Positions 7,367-16,211 of a stretch of 64,000 nucleotides of DNA are shown piece after piece. Within the stretch, counting starts at the first letter, position 1. Each line of letters opens with the position of its first letter. The DNA lies in the NCBI RefSeq assembly GCF_002135415.1, contig NZ_NEGJ01000001.1, positions 62,001 through 126,000 of the forward strand. The letters run 5' to 3'. The notes under the pieces were generated by a model. The model searched no databases. It was not told the DNA's origin and saw nothing but the letters and a program-made list of their open reading frames with translations. A program made the translations under genes and the position numbers. Source of the DNA: Acinetobacter sp. ANC 3832 (GTDB taxonomy: Bacteria; Pseudomonadota; Gammaproteobacteria; Pseudomonadales; Moraxellaceae).

Positions 7367-9169
7367 ATGCCACAATACAAAGCACCCTTACGTGATATGC
7401 AATTCGTTTTGCATGAATTATTAAATGCTGAAGAACATTATGCAAAACTCCCTGCATACCAAGAAACCGTAAGCCGTGAATTGATTGATCAATATTTAGA
7501 AGCTGGCGCGGATTTCTGTGAAAACGAATTATCTCCATTAAACCAAACTGGTGACCGTGAAGGTTGTACTTGGAATGATGGCGTAGTAACAACACCTACG
7601 GGCTTTAAAGCAGCATATGACAAATATGTAGAACTTGGCTTCCCTTCACTTTCGGTTCCAGAAGAACATGGCGGTCAAGGTTTACCAGGTTCACTTGCAA
7701 CGACTATTTCTGAAATGGTTGGTTCTGCAAACTGGGCATGGGGTATGTACCCGGGTCTTTCTCATGGTGCAGTTCGTACAATTGAGCACCACGGTTCTGC
7801 TGAACAAAAAACGACATTCTTACCTAAACTTGTTTCAGGTGAATGGACAGGTACAATGTGCTTAACAGAATCGCATGCAGGTTCTGACTTAGGTATCATC
7901 CGTTCTAAAGCTGAACCTCAAGCAGATGGTAGCTTTGCAATCTCTGGTGAGAAAATCTTTATATCTGCAGGCGAACATGACATGGCGGATAATATTATCC
8001 ACATCGTACTTGCTCGTTTACCAGGTGCACCAAAAGGCACAAAAGGTATTTCATTATTCATTGTTCCTAAATTCAACGTGAATGCTGATGGTTCTATTGG
8101 TGAGCGTAATGCAGTACGTTGTGGTTCGATTGAACACAAAATGGGTATCCATGGTAATGCAACTTGCGTGATCAATTTTGATAATGCGAAAGGCTTCCTC
8201 ATCGGACCTGAAAACCGTGGCTTACATGCCATGTTTACCTTCATGAACACTGCACGTATTGGTACTGCTGTTCAAGGTTTAACAGCTTCTGAATCTTCTT
8301 TCCAAGGTGCTTTGGCCTATGCGAAAGATCGTTTAGCAATGCGTTCACTTTCAGGACCTAAAGCGCCTGAAAAAGAAGCAGATCCAATTATTGTTCACCC
8401 TGCTGTTCGCAACATGCTCATGACTCAAAAAGCATTTGCTGAAGGCGGTCGTGCATTGGTTTACTTCTTGTCTCAATATGCAGATGTTGTAGAACAAGGC
8501 GCAACTGAAGAAGAACGTAAATTCGCTGACAACATCTTGTCTTTACTTACTCCAATTGCAAAAGCATTCTTAACTGAAACAGGTTCAGAATCTGCGAAGC
8601 ACGGCGTACAAGTATTCGGTGGTCACGGCTTTATTTCTGAACACGGTATGGAACAAATTGTACGTGATACACGTATCTCTTGTTTATATGAAGGAACAAC
8701 TGAGATTCAAGCTTTAGACTTATTGGGTCGTAAAGTATTGGGTACTCAGGGTGCAATGCTCAAAGATTTCACCAAAATTGTACATAAATTCCTTGAAGCA
8801 AATAAAGACAATGCTGAGATGAAAGAATTTGTTGAACCACTTGCTGCTCTGAATAAAGAGTGGGGTGATTTAACCATGCAGATCGGTATGAAAGCGATGC
8901 AAAACCCTGATGAAGTGGGTGCTGCAGCCGTGGATTACATGTACTTCTCTGGCTATGTGACGCTTGCTTTCTTATGGGCGCGTATGGCACTTGTTGCACA
9001 AGAAAAGCTTGCTGAAGGTTCGTCTGAAACTGGCTTCTACAATGCAAAAGTAACCACTGCTCGTTTCTACTTCAAGAAAATCTTGCCACGTGTTCGTTCT
9101 CATGTAGACGTGATCGCTGGTGGTTTAGATCCATTGATGGCTTTAAGTGCTGAAGACTTTGCATTTTAA
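7367..9169 (+). CDS. Acyl-CoA dehydrogenase, large form with C-terminal extension
   Basis: A 600-residue FAD enzyme that oxidises acyl-CoA to trans-2-enoyl-CoA in beta-oxidation. The family signatures include WTGTMCLTESHAGSDLG (flavin and substrate contacts), QVFGGHGFISEHGMEQ and the C-terminal ISCLYEGTTEIQALDLLGRK. Beyond the usual fold of about 400 residues, the last ~130 residues match the extra helical domain of the long acyl-CoA dehydrogenases. GAGGA precedes the ATG. It is followed at once by a paralogue in the same orientation, separated by a hairpin, so the two are probably separate transcripts. Chain-length preference is unknown. Confidence 0.93.
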   Translation: MPQYKAPLRDMQFVLHELLNAEEHYAKLPAYQETVSRELIDQYLEAGADFCENELSPLNQTGDREGCTWNDGVVTTPTGFKAAYDKYVELGFPSLSVPEEHGGQGLPGSLATTISEMVGSANWAWGMYPGLSHGAVRTIEHHGSAEQKTTFLPKLVSGEWTGTMCLTESHAGSDLGIIRSKAEPQADGSFAISGEKIFISAGEHDMADNIIHIVLARLPGAPKGTKGISLFIVPKFNVNADGSIGERNAVRCGSIEHKMGIHGNATCVINFDNAKGFLIGPENRGLHAMFTFMNTARIGTAVQGLTASESSFQGALAYAKDRLAMRSLSGPKAPEKEADPIIVHPAVRNMLMTQKAFAEGGRALVYFLSQYADVVEQGATEEERKFADNILSLLTPIAKAFLTETGSESAKHGVQVFGGHGFISEHGMEQIVRDTRISCLYEGTTEIQALDLLGRKVLGTQGAMLKDFTKIVHKFLEANKDNAEMKEFVEPLAALNKEWGDLTMQIGMKAMQNPDEVGAAAVDYMYFSGYVTLAFLWARMALVAQEKLAEGSSETGFYNAKVTTARFYFKKILPRVRSHVDVIAGGLDPLMALSAEDFAF

Positions 9170-9222
9170 TTTGCAGTCTTATCTAGCATTCTAAAAAACT
9201 GTACTCCCAAGTACAGAAATAG

Positions 9223-9259
9223 AGAAAGGACTGTCATAGCTTTGATGGTCCTTTTTCTT
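9223..9259 (+). terminator. Probable terminator after the first acyl-CoA dehydrogenase gene
   Basis: AGAAAGGAC and GTCCTTTTTCT form a stem around a 16-base loop and end in a T-rich stretch about 55 bases after the stop. The stem is good but the loop is long. Confidence 0.65.
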
Positions 9260-9371
9260 TATCGTTATGGCCTATAAGCTGCCACACAAATGTTAACTCT
9301 TAATCATCTAATACATTAAGATATCTAGCATAAGTTTTAACCACCTCTTTAGTTTTCTCTTTAGAGGAAAA

Positions 9372-9422
9372 ATGAAAAGACGTTATGTAAGATATCCATT
9401 GCAAACCGATTGCTTAGACTGA
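9372..9422 (+). other. Possible 16-codon leader ORF
   Basis: ATG at 9372 is preceded by AGAGG at ideal spacing and opens a 16-codon frame (MKRRYVRYPLQTDCLD) that stops 41 bases before the next acyl-CoA dehydrogenase gene. The ribosome site is itself the right arm of the hairpin CCTCT/AGAGG (9342-9365), so it could be masked by RNA folding. This could be a regulatory leader peptide or chance. Confidence 0.25.
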
Positions 9423-9463
9423 TTAAAAACAACGTAATTTAGACAAAAACAGGTGTACGAATC

Positions 9464-11245
9464 ATGCCAATTTATAATGCGCCACTTGCGGATATGAAAT
9501 TCATCATTAACGATGTATTCAATGCAGAACAGTTCTGGCAATCCAATGAGAAACTTGCTCATGTTGATGCTGCAACTGCGGAAGCCATTCTTGAAGAAAT
9601 GGCTAAATTTGCTCAAAACGTGACTTTACCTTTAAATCGCACTGGCGATGAAGAAGGCGCAACCTATAGTAATGGTGCAGTGACGACACCTGCTGGCTTT
9701 AAAGAAGCATTCCAACAATATGCTGAAGGCGGTTGGATTGGCTTAGGTGCAGATGAGGAATGGGGTGGTCAAGCCATGCCTAAGATGCTGACTGTACTTG
9801 CAGATGAAATGCTATTTGCAACCAACCCATCATTCATGCTCTACCCGCTTCTTTCTGTCGGTGCTGGTATGGCTTTAAACAGCTATGCATCACAAGAACA
9901 AAAAGAGACTTATTTACCTAAAATTTATTCAGGTGAATGGTCAGGTACCATGTGTTTAACAGAACCACATGCAGGGACTGATTTAGGCATTATCAAAACC
10001 AAAGCAGAACCTAATACCGATGGTACCTACAACATCACAGGGACTAAAATCTTTATTACAGGTGGTGATCACGACCTTGCTGAAAACATCATTCACTTAG
10101 TTTTAGCAAAAACACCTGATGCACCTGCGGGTTCACGTGGTATTTCATTGTTCATCGTACCGAAATTCATTGTGAATGAGGATGGTTCTTTAGGTGAACG
10201 TAATACTGCGGGTCCAGGTTCAATTGAACACAAAATGGGGATTAAAGCCTCTGCAACATGTGTAATGAACTTTGATGCTGCGAAAGGTTATCTTGTTGGT
10301 AAGGAAAACGAAGGCTTAGCGGCAATGTTCGTCATGATGAACTACGAACGCTTGTCTATGGGTATTCAAGGTCTTGGTGCTTCTGAATATGCCTACCAAA
10401 ATGCAGCACAATATGCGACTGACCGTTTGCAAGGTCGTAGCGCTTCTGGTGTTCAATCTCCAAACAAACCCGCAGACAGTATTTTAGTACATGGCGATGT
10501 ACGTCGTATGTTACTTAATGCGCGTGCGAATAATGAAGCATCTCGTGCATTTGCAGTCTATGTGGGTCAGCAATTAGACATTACCAAATTCTCAACCGAT
10601 CCTGAAGCCGTTGCAGCAGCAAATAATCGTGTTGCACTTCTTACACCCATTGCAAAAGCATTCTTAACAGATACCGCATTTAATGCTGTGATTGATGCAC
10701 AAATGGTGTTTGGTGGTCATGGTTATATCCGTGAATGGGGTATGGAACAATGTGTTCGTGATTTACGTATTTCGCAAATTTACGAAGGAACTAACGGCGT
10801 TCAGTCTCAAGATTTAATTGGTCGTAAAACCATCAAATGCAATGGTCTATTCATCGCTGAATATATCGCTGAAATTCGTGATTTTGCCAATGATTTAGAA
10901 GCAGACCTTAACTTCATTAAAGATGCAACTTTAGATGTTGCAACAGAAATTGAAGTTGCAACACAACGTGTCATTGAACGCGCAAAAGAAAATGTAGAAT
11001 TCTCAAATTCTGTTGCTGTCGATTATTTACATGCGGTAGGTCTACTCAGCTTTACTTACATGTTTGCTAAAATTGCCAAAGCAGCAAAAGCAAAAGAAGG
11101 CGAGTTCTATCAAAACAAATTGGCTTTGGCACACTACTTTATCCAACGCGTTTTGCCTGACCTAAGTTCACGTATTGCGAAAATCAAAACGGGTTCAGAA
11201 GTGATTATGGGCTTTAGCGAAGATTACTTTACCAATCAGTCTTAA
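9464..11245 (+). CDS. Acyl-CoA dehydrogenase, second large paralogue
   Basis: A 593-residue paralogue of the preceding gene. It has the same signature order: WSGTMCLTEPHAGTDLG, the EHKMGIKASATCV loop, MVFGGHGYIREWGMEQ and IYEGTNGVQSQDLIGRK. It acts in the first, FAD-dependent step of fatty acyl-CoA oxidation. The two proteins align over their whole length, including the C-terminal extension, but differ widely in the variable stretches, so the duplication is old and the substrates probably differ. AGG lies about 10 bases before the ATG. A hairpin with a T-run follows the gene. Confidence 0.93.
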   Translation: MPIYNAPLADMKFIINDVFNAEQFWQSNEKLAHVDAATAEAILEEMAKFAQNVTLPLNRTGDEEGATYSNGAVTTPAGFKEAFQQYAEGGWIGLGADEEWGGQAMPKMLTVLADEMLFATNPSFMLYPLLSVGAGMALNSYASQEQKETYLPKIYSGEWSGTMCLTEPHAGTDLGIIKTKAEPNTDGTYNITGTKIFITGGDHDLAENIIHLVLAKTPDAPAGSRGISLFIVPKFIVNEDGSLGERNTAGPGSIEHKMGIKASATCVMNFDAAKGYLVGKENEGLAAMFVMMNYERLSMGIQGLGASEYAYQNAAQYATDRLQGRSASGVQSPNKPADSILVHGDVRRMLLNARANNEASRAFAVYVGQQLDITKFSTDPEAVAAANNRVALLTPIAKAFLTDTAFNAVIDAQMVFGGHGYIREWGMEQCVRDLRISQIYEGTNGVQSQDLIGRKTIKCNGLFIAEYIAEIRDFANDLEADLNFIKDATLDVATEIEVATQRVIERAKENVEFSNSVAVDYLHAVGLLSFTYMFAKIAKAAKAKEGEFYQNKLALAHYFIQRVLPDLSSRIAKIKTGSEVIMGFSEDYFTNQS

Positions 11246-11310
11246 TTGATTTTGATATAAAGACCATCCTCACTTAAAATTTATAGTAATATAAAAAGTG
11301 ATGTAAAAAA

Positions 11311-11347
11311 TGCCTGACTGTACAAGTGTATAGTTCAGGCTTTTTTT
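11311..11347 (+). terminator. Rho-independent terminator after the second acyl-CoA dehydrogenase
   Basis: GCCTGA and TCAGGC close an imperfect stem around CTGTAC/GTATAG, followed by seven or more T residues. It lies between convergent genes (acyl-CoA dehydrogenase and the broken paiB) and has an A-tract on the other side, so it may stop both. Confidence 0.75.
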
Positions 11348-11373
11348 ACTTTGAGCTAAAATTTAAGCAACGA

Positions 11374-12000
11374 TTATTGAGGGTAATATTTTTGTATGGA
11401 TTCAACCATTTCAGGATTTGAATCTTGTAAAGCTTTTGAAATATTATGAATATCTGCTTCAGAACGATTTTGACTAACTTTGAACTTTCCAATAATTGAA
11501 GAAATTTTAATTTCAATCGCAGCAACTTTTTCTAATTGCTCTGCAATAAAATCATTTGGCGCATCCCCCATTCTCCATGGGTTTTCTTGACTCTCTTCAT
11601 GTGTTCGTGTCAAACAAGCCAATACACCACGTAAATATTGATCATCTTCCATCAATTTAATCTGGCCTTTCACATGTACAACACGGTAGTTTCACGTGGG
11701 AACAACACGATGATGCTCTTGCTTACCTTCATACCAATTGGGAGAAATATAATTTTGCTCTGCTTGAAAAATGATATAGGCAGACAACGGTTTCTCTAAT
11801 AAAGCAGTCAAAGGATTGGCTTTAGCAATATGCCCTTTGAGAACTCCAAACTCACCAATCTGACGATCCAACTCTAAAGGAATATGATTGGCTTCAATCT
11901 CGCCATCAGTAACAACCATCAGACTTGCCAATGGATAATCTTGAATCAGTTGATATAAATCATCTAAATTTTCTAGTTTAAAATGCGTTGGTAAATACAT
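11374..12000 (-). pseudogene. PaiB-family FMN-binding protein, interrupted by an in-frame stop
   Basis: Reading leftward from 12000, the frame begins MYLPTHFKLEN and continues with YISPNWYEGKQEHHRVVPT, the hallmark of PaiB-type flavin-binding transcriptional regulators. It then hits TGA at 11694-11692. The same frame continues without any shift as NYRVVHVKGQIKLMED to a normal end at 11374, about 208 codons in all, the family's usual length. The stop falls where the conserved motif VVPTWNY has tryptophan, so a single TGG to TGA change explains it. Either the gene is recently inactivated or this is a base-call error. PaiB proteins are linked to control of sporulation and polyamine genes in Bacillus; the role here is unknown. 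Confidence 0.85.
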
Positions 12001-12148
12001 TTTTTATTCTCAAAATACACATCCATTTAGTAGAACATAACATGTATGTGCATCAAAAAAGTTTCAGAAATTATTCATTGTTCGTTCATGTGCATGAAAT
12101 TTGCATGCTTTTTACTATATTTAAACTCAGTAACTTGGAGGACAGCGA

Positions 12149-12643
12149 ATGAATAAAGATCCACGCATTGAAAAACTTGAAAACCTCCTCGATCGTTTAG
12201 GCAATATGGCTGTTGAAGCTTTTCATTATTTAGCCTTATTTATTATTGGTTGTATGATTGCGTGGTCTGCGGTACATACCATTATTAATATTTTAACAAT
12301 CAAACAATACGCCACCATTGATGATATTTTATTACTCTTCATCTACTTAGAATTAGGGGCAATGGTTGGAATTTACTTTAAAACCAATCATATGCCTGTT
12401 CGTTTTTTAATTTACGTTGCGATTACAGCTTTAACTCGCCTGCTCATTGCAGATATTCAACATGACCACAAAGCCAGTATCGACTTAGTGATTATTACAG
12501 GTTCAATTTTGATCTTGGCATTTTCAATATTGATTGTCCGATTTGCATCTTGGACTTACCCTTCTGTAATCCGAGATAAACACACAGACAAACCTTTGGC
12601 ACATGGCAAAACACCTCGCCCTGAAGATGATGAACTTGCATAA
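12149..12643 (+). CDS. PsiE-like inner-membrane protein
   Basis: A 164-residue protein with four hydrophobic segments (about residues 25-48, 60-80, 88-103 and 110-135). It has the pattern LLLFIYLELGAMVGIYFK and MPVRFLIYVAITALTRLLI, typical of the phosphate-starvation-inducible PsiE family. The N-terminus is charged and cytoplasmic, as is the C-terminal tail. TTGGAGGA gives a strong ribosome site. The biochemical function of PsiE is not known, and no Pho box was recognised upstream. It stands alone, with a terminator directly after the stop. Confidence 0.82.
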   Translation: MNKDPRIEKLENLLDRLGNMAVEAFHYLALFIIGCMIAWSAVHTIINILTIKQYATIDDILLLFIYLELGAMVGIYFKTNHMPVRFLIYVAITALTRLLIADIQHDHKASIDLVIITGSILILAFSILIVRFASWTYPSVIRDKHTDKPLAHGKTPRPEDDELA

Positions 12644-12671
12644 GAAAAGCAGGCTTTAAGCCTACTTTTCT
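12643..12671. terminator. Terminator shared by the psiE-like and rcnB-like genes
   Basis: AGAAAAGCAGGCTT pairs with AAGCCTACTTTTCT in one near-perfect hairpin overlapping the last base of the psiE-like stop codon. T-rich and A-rich flanks suggest it serves the convergent gene at 12699 as well. Confidence 0.75.
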
Positions 12672-12698
12672 ATTATGATCTAAAGAAAATAAATTCCT

Positions 12699-13205
12699 TT
12701 AGTACCCACCATTCAGTAAAACTTGCGCAATTAAACCTGTAGCAAGGGCAACAAGGACAAAATTACCATCAATATTTGCCCATCCATAACCGCGAGGTGG
12801 TTCATGCAAATGGTAGCCACGCCAATCATTCACGTAATAATGTGAGCTTCGGTAATAATCTGGTAAACGCTCGCCAACACGGTAAACCACACGTTGGTTA
12901 TATCGGTTACCATAATAAGGATTGGATTGATAACGATAACCACCAGACTGATAGCGTCTTTGATCATAACGATATCCATGATCATATCGAGAAGGTGAAT
13001 TCCAGTTCGATGATGGACGATTATTCCACTGTGATCCGTTATGATTGTTCCATTGAGGTGCAGTTGGGCGACTTGGTGATGGGCGCTGTTGACTATGATG
13101 CTGAGCACCTTGGTAATTACTCCATCCATGATCATCCGCCATAGTTGCCATGGACGAACTTAATAATGCAACACTAACCACACCAATGATAAGAGACTTG
13201 TTCAT
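12699..13205 (-). CDS. RcnB-like periplasmic protein
   Basis: A 168-residue secreted protein with a signal peptide (MNKSLIIGVVSVALLSSSMATMADD, probable cleavage after MA). A low-complexity stretch rich in Ser, Asn, Tyr, Arg, His and Gln follows. The C-terminal domain has YRVGERLPDYYRSSHYYVNDWRGY and PPRGYGWANIDGNFVLV, which is the RcnB/DUF1236-like core. RcnB proteins help nickel and cobalt homeostasis in E. coli, but most relatives are untested. The C-terminus ends in a hydrophobic, glycine-containing segment. A second, shorter-core relative follows in the same direction at 13355. Confidence 0.8.
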   Translation of the reverse strand: MNKSLIIGVVSVALLSSSMATMADDHGWSNYQGAQHHSQQRPSPSRPTAPQWNNHNGSQWNNRPSSNWNSPSRYDHGYRYDQRRYQSGGYRYQSNPYYGNRYNQRVVYRVGERLPDYYRSSHYYVNDWRGYHLHEPPRGYGWANIDGNFVLVALATGLIAQVLLNGGY

Positions 13206-13354
13206 AAGTGTCCCCCTTTATGAGATGGTTTTAGCTTAAACTTTAAGCAAGTAGAAATAATGGATAAACGTAGAAAATCTGAAAATAATTGTAATATGTC
13301 GCACTGAAATATAAAAATGCAAAATTTAATGCACTTTTGTGCTTTCACTAAAAA

Positions 13355-13864
13355 TTAACGATCATTGGGTATTTGTACATAGCGTCCGTGTTGAAAAATC
13401 CAATGCATTCCCACTTGCGGATCTGGCAAACCATAACGTCGCCAATCGGTAATTAAAGTATAGTTCGAGCTTTCAATTCTAGAGTTTGAATCCCCATTCA
13501 CAAAACCATGGCTTTCCGAATGATATTCAGTTTGTGTTGGAAATTGATGATTATAAATAATCGTGACTCCATTTTGCGGTGGGTAACTTGGATATGAATC
13601 TGTTGGGTAATAATGGTTCGGATATTGAGGATGTCCCCAATGCGGTGGTCTTTGATATTGTGGTGGTTGTATCGGGATTTCCTGTGTAAAAGGATGACCA
13701 TAAGGATCGGCATAACCTTTGTAGGTTGTGGTATACGGAGGCTTCTTAGGCTGAGGTCTTTCAACACTTTTATAATTCCCCCAATCTTTTGCATCTGCCA
13801 TAGCTGAAATAGGTAGACCTGAAATCATCAAGATTGAAGCTATTCTTATAAGATCATTATTCAT
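13355..13864 (-). CDS. RcnB-like secreted protein, divergent second copy
   Basis: A 169-residue protein with a signal peptide (MNNDLIRIASILMISGLPISAMADA). A region extremely rich in Pro, Tyr, Gln and His follows (residues about 35-105). The short C-terminal core TDWRRYGLPDPQVGMHWIFQHGRYVQI resembles the end of RcnB-like proteins. Both this gene and the one at 12699 run leftward with a 149-bp gap, so they may be independently expressed. The Pro/Tyr-rich middle may be a disordered linker in the periplasm. The family assignment rests only on the C-terminal ~35 residues. Confidence 0.65.
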   Translation of the reverse strand: MNNDLIRIASILMISGLPISAMADAKDWGNYKSVERPQPKKPPYTTTYKGYADPYGHPFTQEIPIQPPQYQRPPHWGHPQYPNHYYPTDSYPSYPPQNGVTIIYNHQFPTQTEYHSESHGFVNGDSNSRIESSNYTLITDWRRYGLPDPQVGMHWIFQHGRYVQIPNDR

Positions 13865-14036
13865 AATCCTCTCCCCCGATCAATCATTTATGTGTGAGTG
13901 CTGTATTAATTTAAGATACTCAATGAATAGAAACGATACAAATTATATTTTTTGTTTGATTCAAATGTTATTTCATCGATACAGCAGATCTAAGCTTCTG
14001 CTAAGATAAAGTTTTTAGCTGACTGGATTTTGTATT

Positions 14037-14486
14037 GTGTCTGACCTAAGTTTTGATCGTCTGCATCAATTTTTTTGTAAAGTTCCAAGCATTCAAGAAT
14101 CACTGATTGATGCTTATGGCTCTGACAATCAACATGCATGGTGGTTCAAATTTCAAATTAATATTGAACATCCTTTGGCATGGCAAACAGTACAAGAACT
14201 TGGTCATGTTCTGAATTATATTTCTAAAAATGAACGCCTTCCAACTCAATTTCTTCCTGTTTCACCTCCACCCTATATGAATGGTGGTCCTAAAGAATTT
14301 TTGGCTTGGGTGATTCAATGTAACCATCCTGACTTTAGTCCAAATATTGTTTGTGATTGGCTAGAAGCTCGCTTGCCACAACCTGTAGAAGATGAAAAAC
14401 AGTGGAATATTAAAACAGATTTAAAAGAATTGGATAATATGAAAGATTCTGATTTAGATAAATTGGTTCCACCGAATCCACAATAA
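14037..14486 (+). CDS. Conserved hypothetical protein (149 aa)
   Basis: A soluble protein without signal peptide or membrane segments. I do not recognise its family. Notable segments are DNQHAWWFKFQINIEHPLAWQ, FLPVSPPPYMNGGPKEFLAWVI and NIVCDWLEARLPQPV, rich in Trp and Pro, followed by an acidic tail. The start is GTG at 14037 (MSDLSFD); no ATG is available near the N-terminus. Codon use resembles that of the neighbours, and it ends at a bidirectional terminator facing the phospholipase D-like gene. It looks like a genuine Acinetobacter core-type gene of unknown function. Confidence 0.65.
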   Translation: MSDLSFDRLHQFFCKVPSIQESLIDAYGSDNQHAWWFKFQINIEHPLAWQTVQELGHVLNYISKNERLPTQFLPVSPPPYMNGGPKEFLAWVIQCNHPDFSPNIVCDWLEARLPQPVEDEKQWNIKTDLKELDNMKDSDLDKLVPPNPQ

Positions 14487-14523
14487 AAATATATAGCGAC
14501 ATATACTTTCTAAAGCTCTATTA

Positions 14524-14559
14524 AAAAATAAACTCCCTTTATCAAAGGGAGTTTATTTT
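14524..14559. terminator. Bidirectional rho-independent terminator
   Basis: AAAATAAACTCCCTTT and AAAGGGAGTTTATTTT form a perfect 16-bp stem with a 4-base loop between two convergent genes. A/T tracts on both arms allow termination in either direction. Confidence 0.88.
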
Positions 14560-14577
14560 AAGTTAGATCTCTACACA

Positions 14578-16041
14578 TTAAAAAGTAGATAAGCCACTCC
14601 ACTCCATAAAACGATAAGTCCAATACTTCACAAAAGAATCATCAGCAAATTTGCTATAATCCACACTCATATTACGCCCATCTAAATTTGACCAAGCAGT
14701 ATTGAAGTATTTCTCAGCATCAACAAATACGGGCTGATTCGGTTGACCAATCACCCGTAAATCAGTTTCAAGATTGTAATTTTTTAAATTACGTGCCGTA
14801 AAATTAGCTGAACCTAAAATTAGCTCACTTGATTGAGCATTACGTTTCACAATCATTTTGCTATGACATTGCTCACCTTGTGTATTGCACCAACGCACAT
14901 CAATACCTGCATCATGTAATTCTGAAGCCACCTGACGGTTTGGAATACCATTTTTCTGACGACCAAAAGCATCTTTATTCGGATCAAGTAAAATACGTAA
15001 TTGAACCCCACGTTGTTTTGCAGCAATCAATTGTTTGATGATTTGACGCTCAGATAAATAAAACATTGCCAAATCAATGTGATCTTTAGCTTTTGCGGTT
15101 TCAAGTAAGTTTAACACCGCTTTATAAATGGCTTCTTCAGTAAGTACCTGAACTTGTGGATCTGTTTTTTCACCATCAAAATTACCCGTAACAATAAATG
15201 GCGTATCGCCACCAGACATATGTGCAACAGGTTGTTCAGATTTTAAAACATCCAGTGCGGTATGACCTGAAACCAGTAATCCAACATTTGAATGACGTGA
15301 ACTACCATCATGTGGATTCGCTGAAGTCACAATGGTTTTCCAGCCTTCAAGCGTATCGACAACAATGGTTTTACGGTGATTGGCTTTAAAATTGAATAAA
15401 TTTAAATAGCTACGAATCGTAATTTTTTCTGTACCAAAAGGATTCGCTAACCAACCTTTTTCAGTGTTATTGCCTGCATCCTGACAACACAAATACCATA
15501 AGCCTGACCATGTTGGATTGGATGCTCGAAGTGGTTTTAAATTGGTTTCAATGACATCCACACCTGCTTGGCGTAATTGACGATATTGCTCAGGAGCAGT
15601 GCCACCATAAACAGAGTTAATTGGATCTGTAATAAACTTCACTTCTAAGTTTGGATTCATCGCCCGTGCATGAATCAAGGCTTTGGTCAATTCTTGCGTC
15701 AATGCTCTTTGCTGAACTTTCGAATCACCCACTTCTTGGTTAAACAAAAACATATCGATCACAATGGTACTTTGTGCTTCATCAATCAGTTTCAGTATTT
15801 GATTAAAAATCTGATGATCTTGCTGTTGCTTACCTTGCGCATCCAGATACGTTTCATCCACAATAAATTTAACATCGGCATGTCTTAATGGCCCAGTGAA
15901 GTCTAAGCCCTCTGGTAGAGGTTTATAAGTTTGATAAATTGCTGAAGCCAGATAACCCACAGCAAGAAAACTGAGAATTAAACCGATATAACGGCGTTTT
16001 GACCAATTCAATTTACCTTGAATTTTATGAAAGATACGCAT
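14578..16041 (-). CDS. Phospholipase D-like (PLD superfamily) membrane-anchored protein
   Basis: A 487-residue protein with an N-terminal membrane segment (residues about 18-36) and two PLD repeats. The first HKD motif is intact, NHRKTIVVD (H222, K224, D229), followed by SANPHDGSSRHSN. The second reads CHSKMIVKR (H393, K395) with Arg400 where Asp is expected, followed by a normal GSANFTARN. Such proteins hydrolyse or transfer phosphatidyl groups, as cardiolipin synthases do, or act on other phosphodiesters. It runs alone leftward and shares a terminator with the gene at 14037. Lipid remodelling is likely; the exact substrate is unknown. Confidence 0.82.
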   Translation of the reverse strand: MRIFHKIQGKLNWSKRRYIGLILSFLAVGYLASAIYQTYKPLPEGLDFTGPLRHADVKFIVDETYLDAQGKQQQDHQIFNQILKLIDEAQSTIVIDMFLFNQEVGDSKVQQRALTQELTKALIHARAMNPNLEVKFITDPINSVYGGTAPEQYRQLRQAGVDVIETNLKPLRASNPTWSGLWYLCCQDAGNNTEKGWLANPFGTEKITIRSYLNLFNFKANHRKTIVVDTLEGWKTIVTSANPHDGSSRHSNVGLLVSGHTALDVLKSEQPVAHMSGGDTPFIVTGNFDGEKTDPQVQVLTEEAIYKAVLNLLETAKAKDHIDLAMFYLSERQIIKQLIAAKQRGVQLRILLDPNKDAFGRQKNGIPNRQVASELHDAGIDVRWCNTQGEQCHSKMIVKRNAQSSELILGSANFTARNLKNYNLETDLRVIGQPNQPVFVDAEKYFNTAWSNLDGRNMSVDYSKFADDSFVKYWTYRFMEWSGLSTF

Positions 16042-16109
16042 AAGAAAAAACCTAATCCAATGTACTCAGACTAGGTCTTATCTCCTTATTTTTCAATAAT
16101 GATTTAGTA

Positions 16110-16185
16110 GACTTCTTGCATAAAGCCCTTTTATTTTCCCTTCGAGCAGAAAAATAAAGAGGCTATTAACACTGATGCAAGATGT
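16110..16185. repeat. Hairpin element with ACTTCTTGCAT arms
   Basis: ACTTCTTGCAT (16111-16121) and ATGCAAGATGT (16175-16185) are inverted arms matching at 10 of 11 positions. They enclose a second stem, AGCC..TTTATTTTC paired with GAAAAATAAA..GGCT, around a TTCG-containing loop. The left arm recurs in reverse orientation at 39915-39935 with 19 of 21 bases identical, so this is part of a dispersed repeat. It may be a small non-autonomous element or a conserved RNA hairpin; it lies between znuD and the PLD gene. Confidence 0.45.
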
Positions 16186-16211
16186 TTAATGAACACAGTG
16201 ATCACTTCAAA

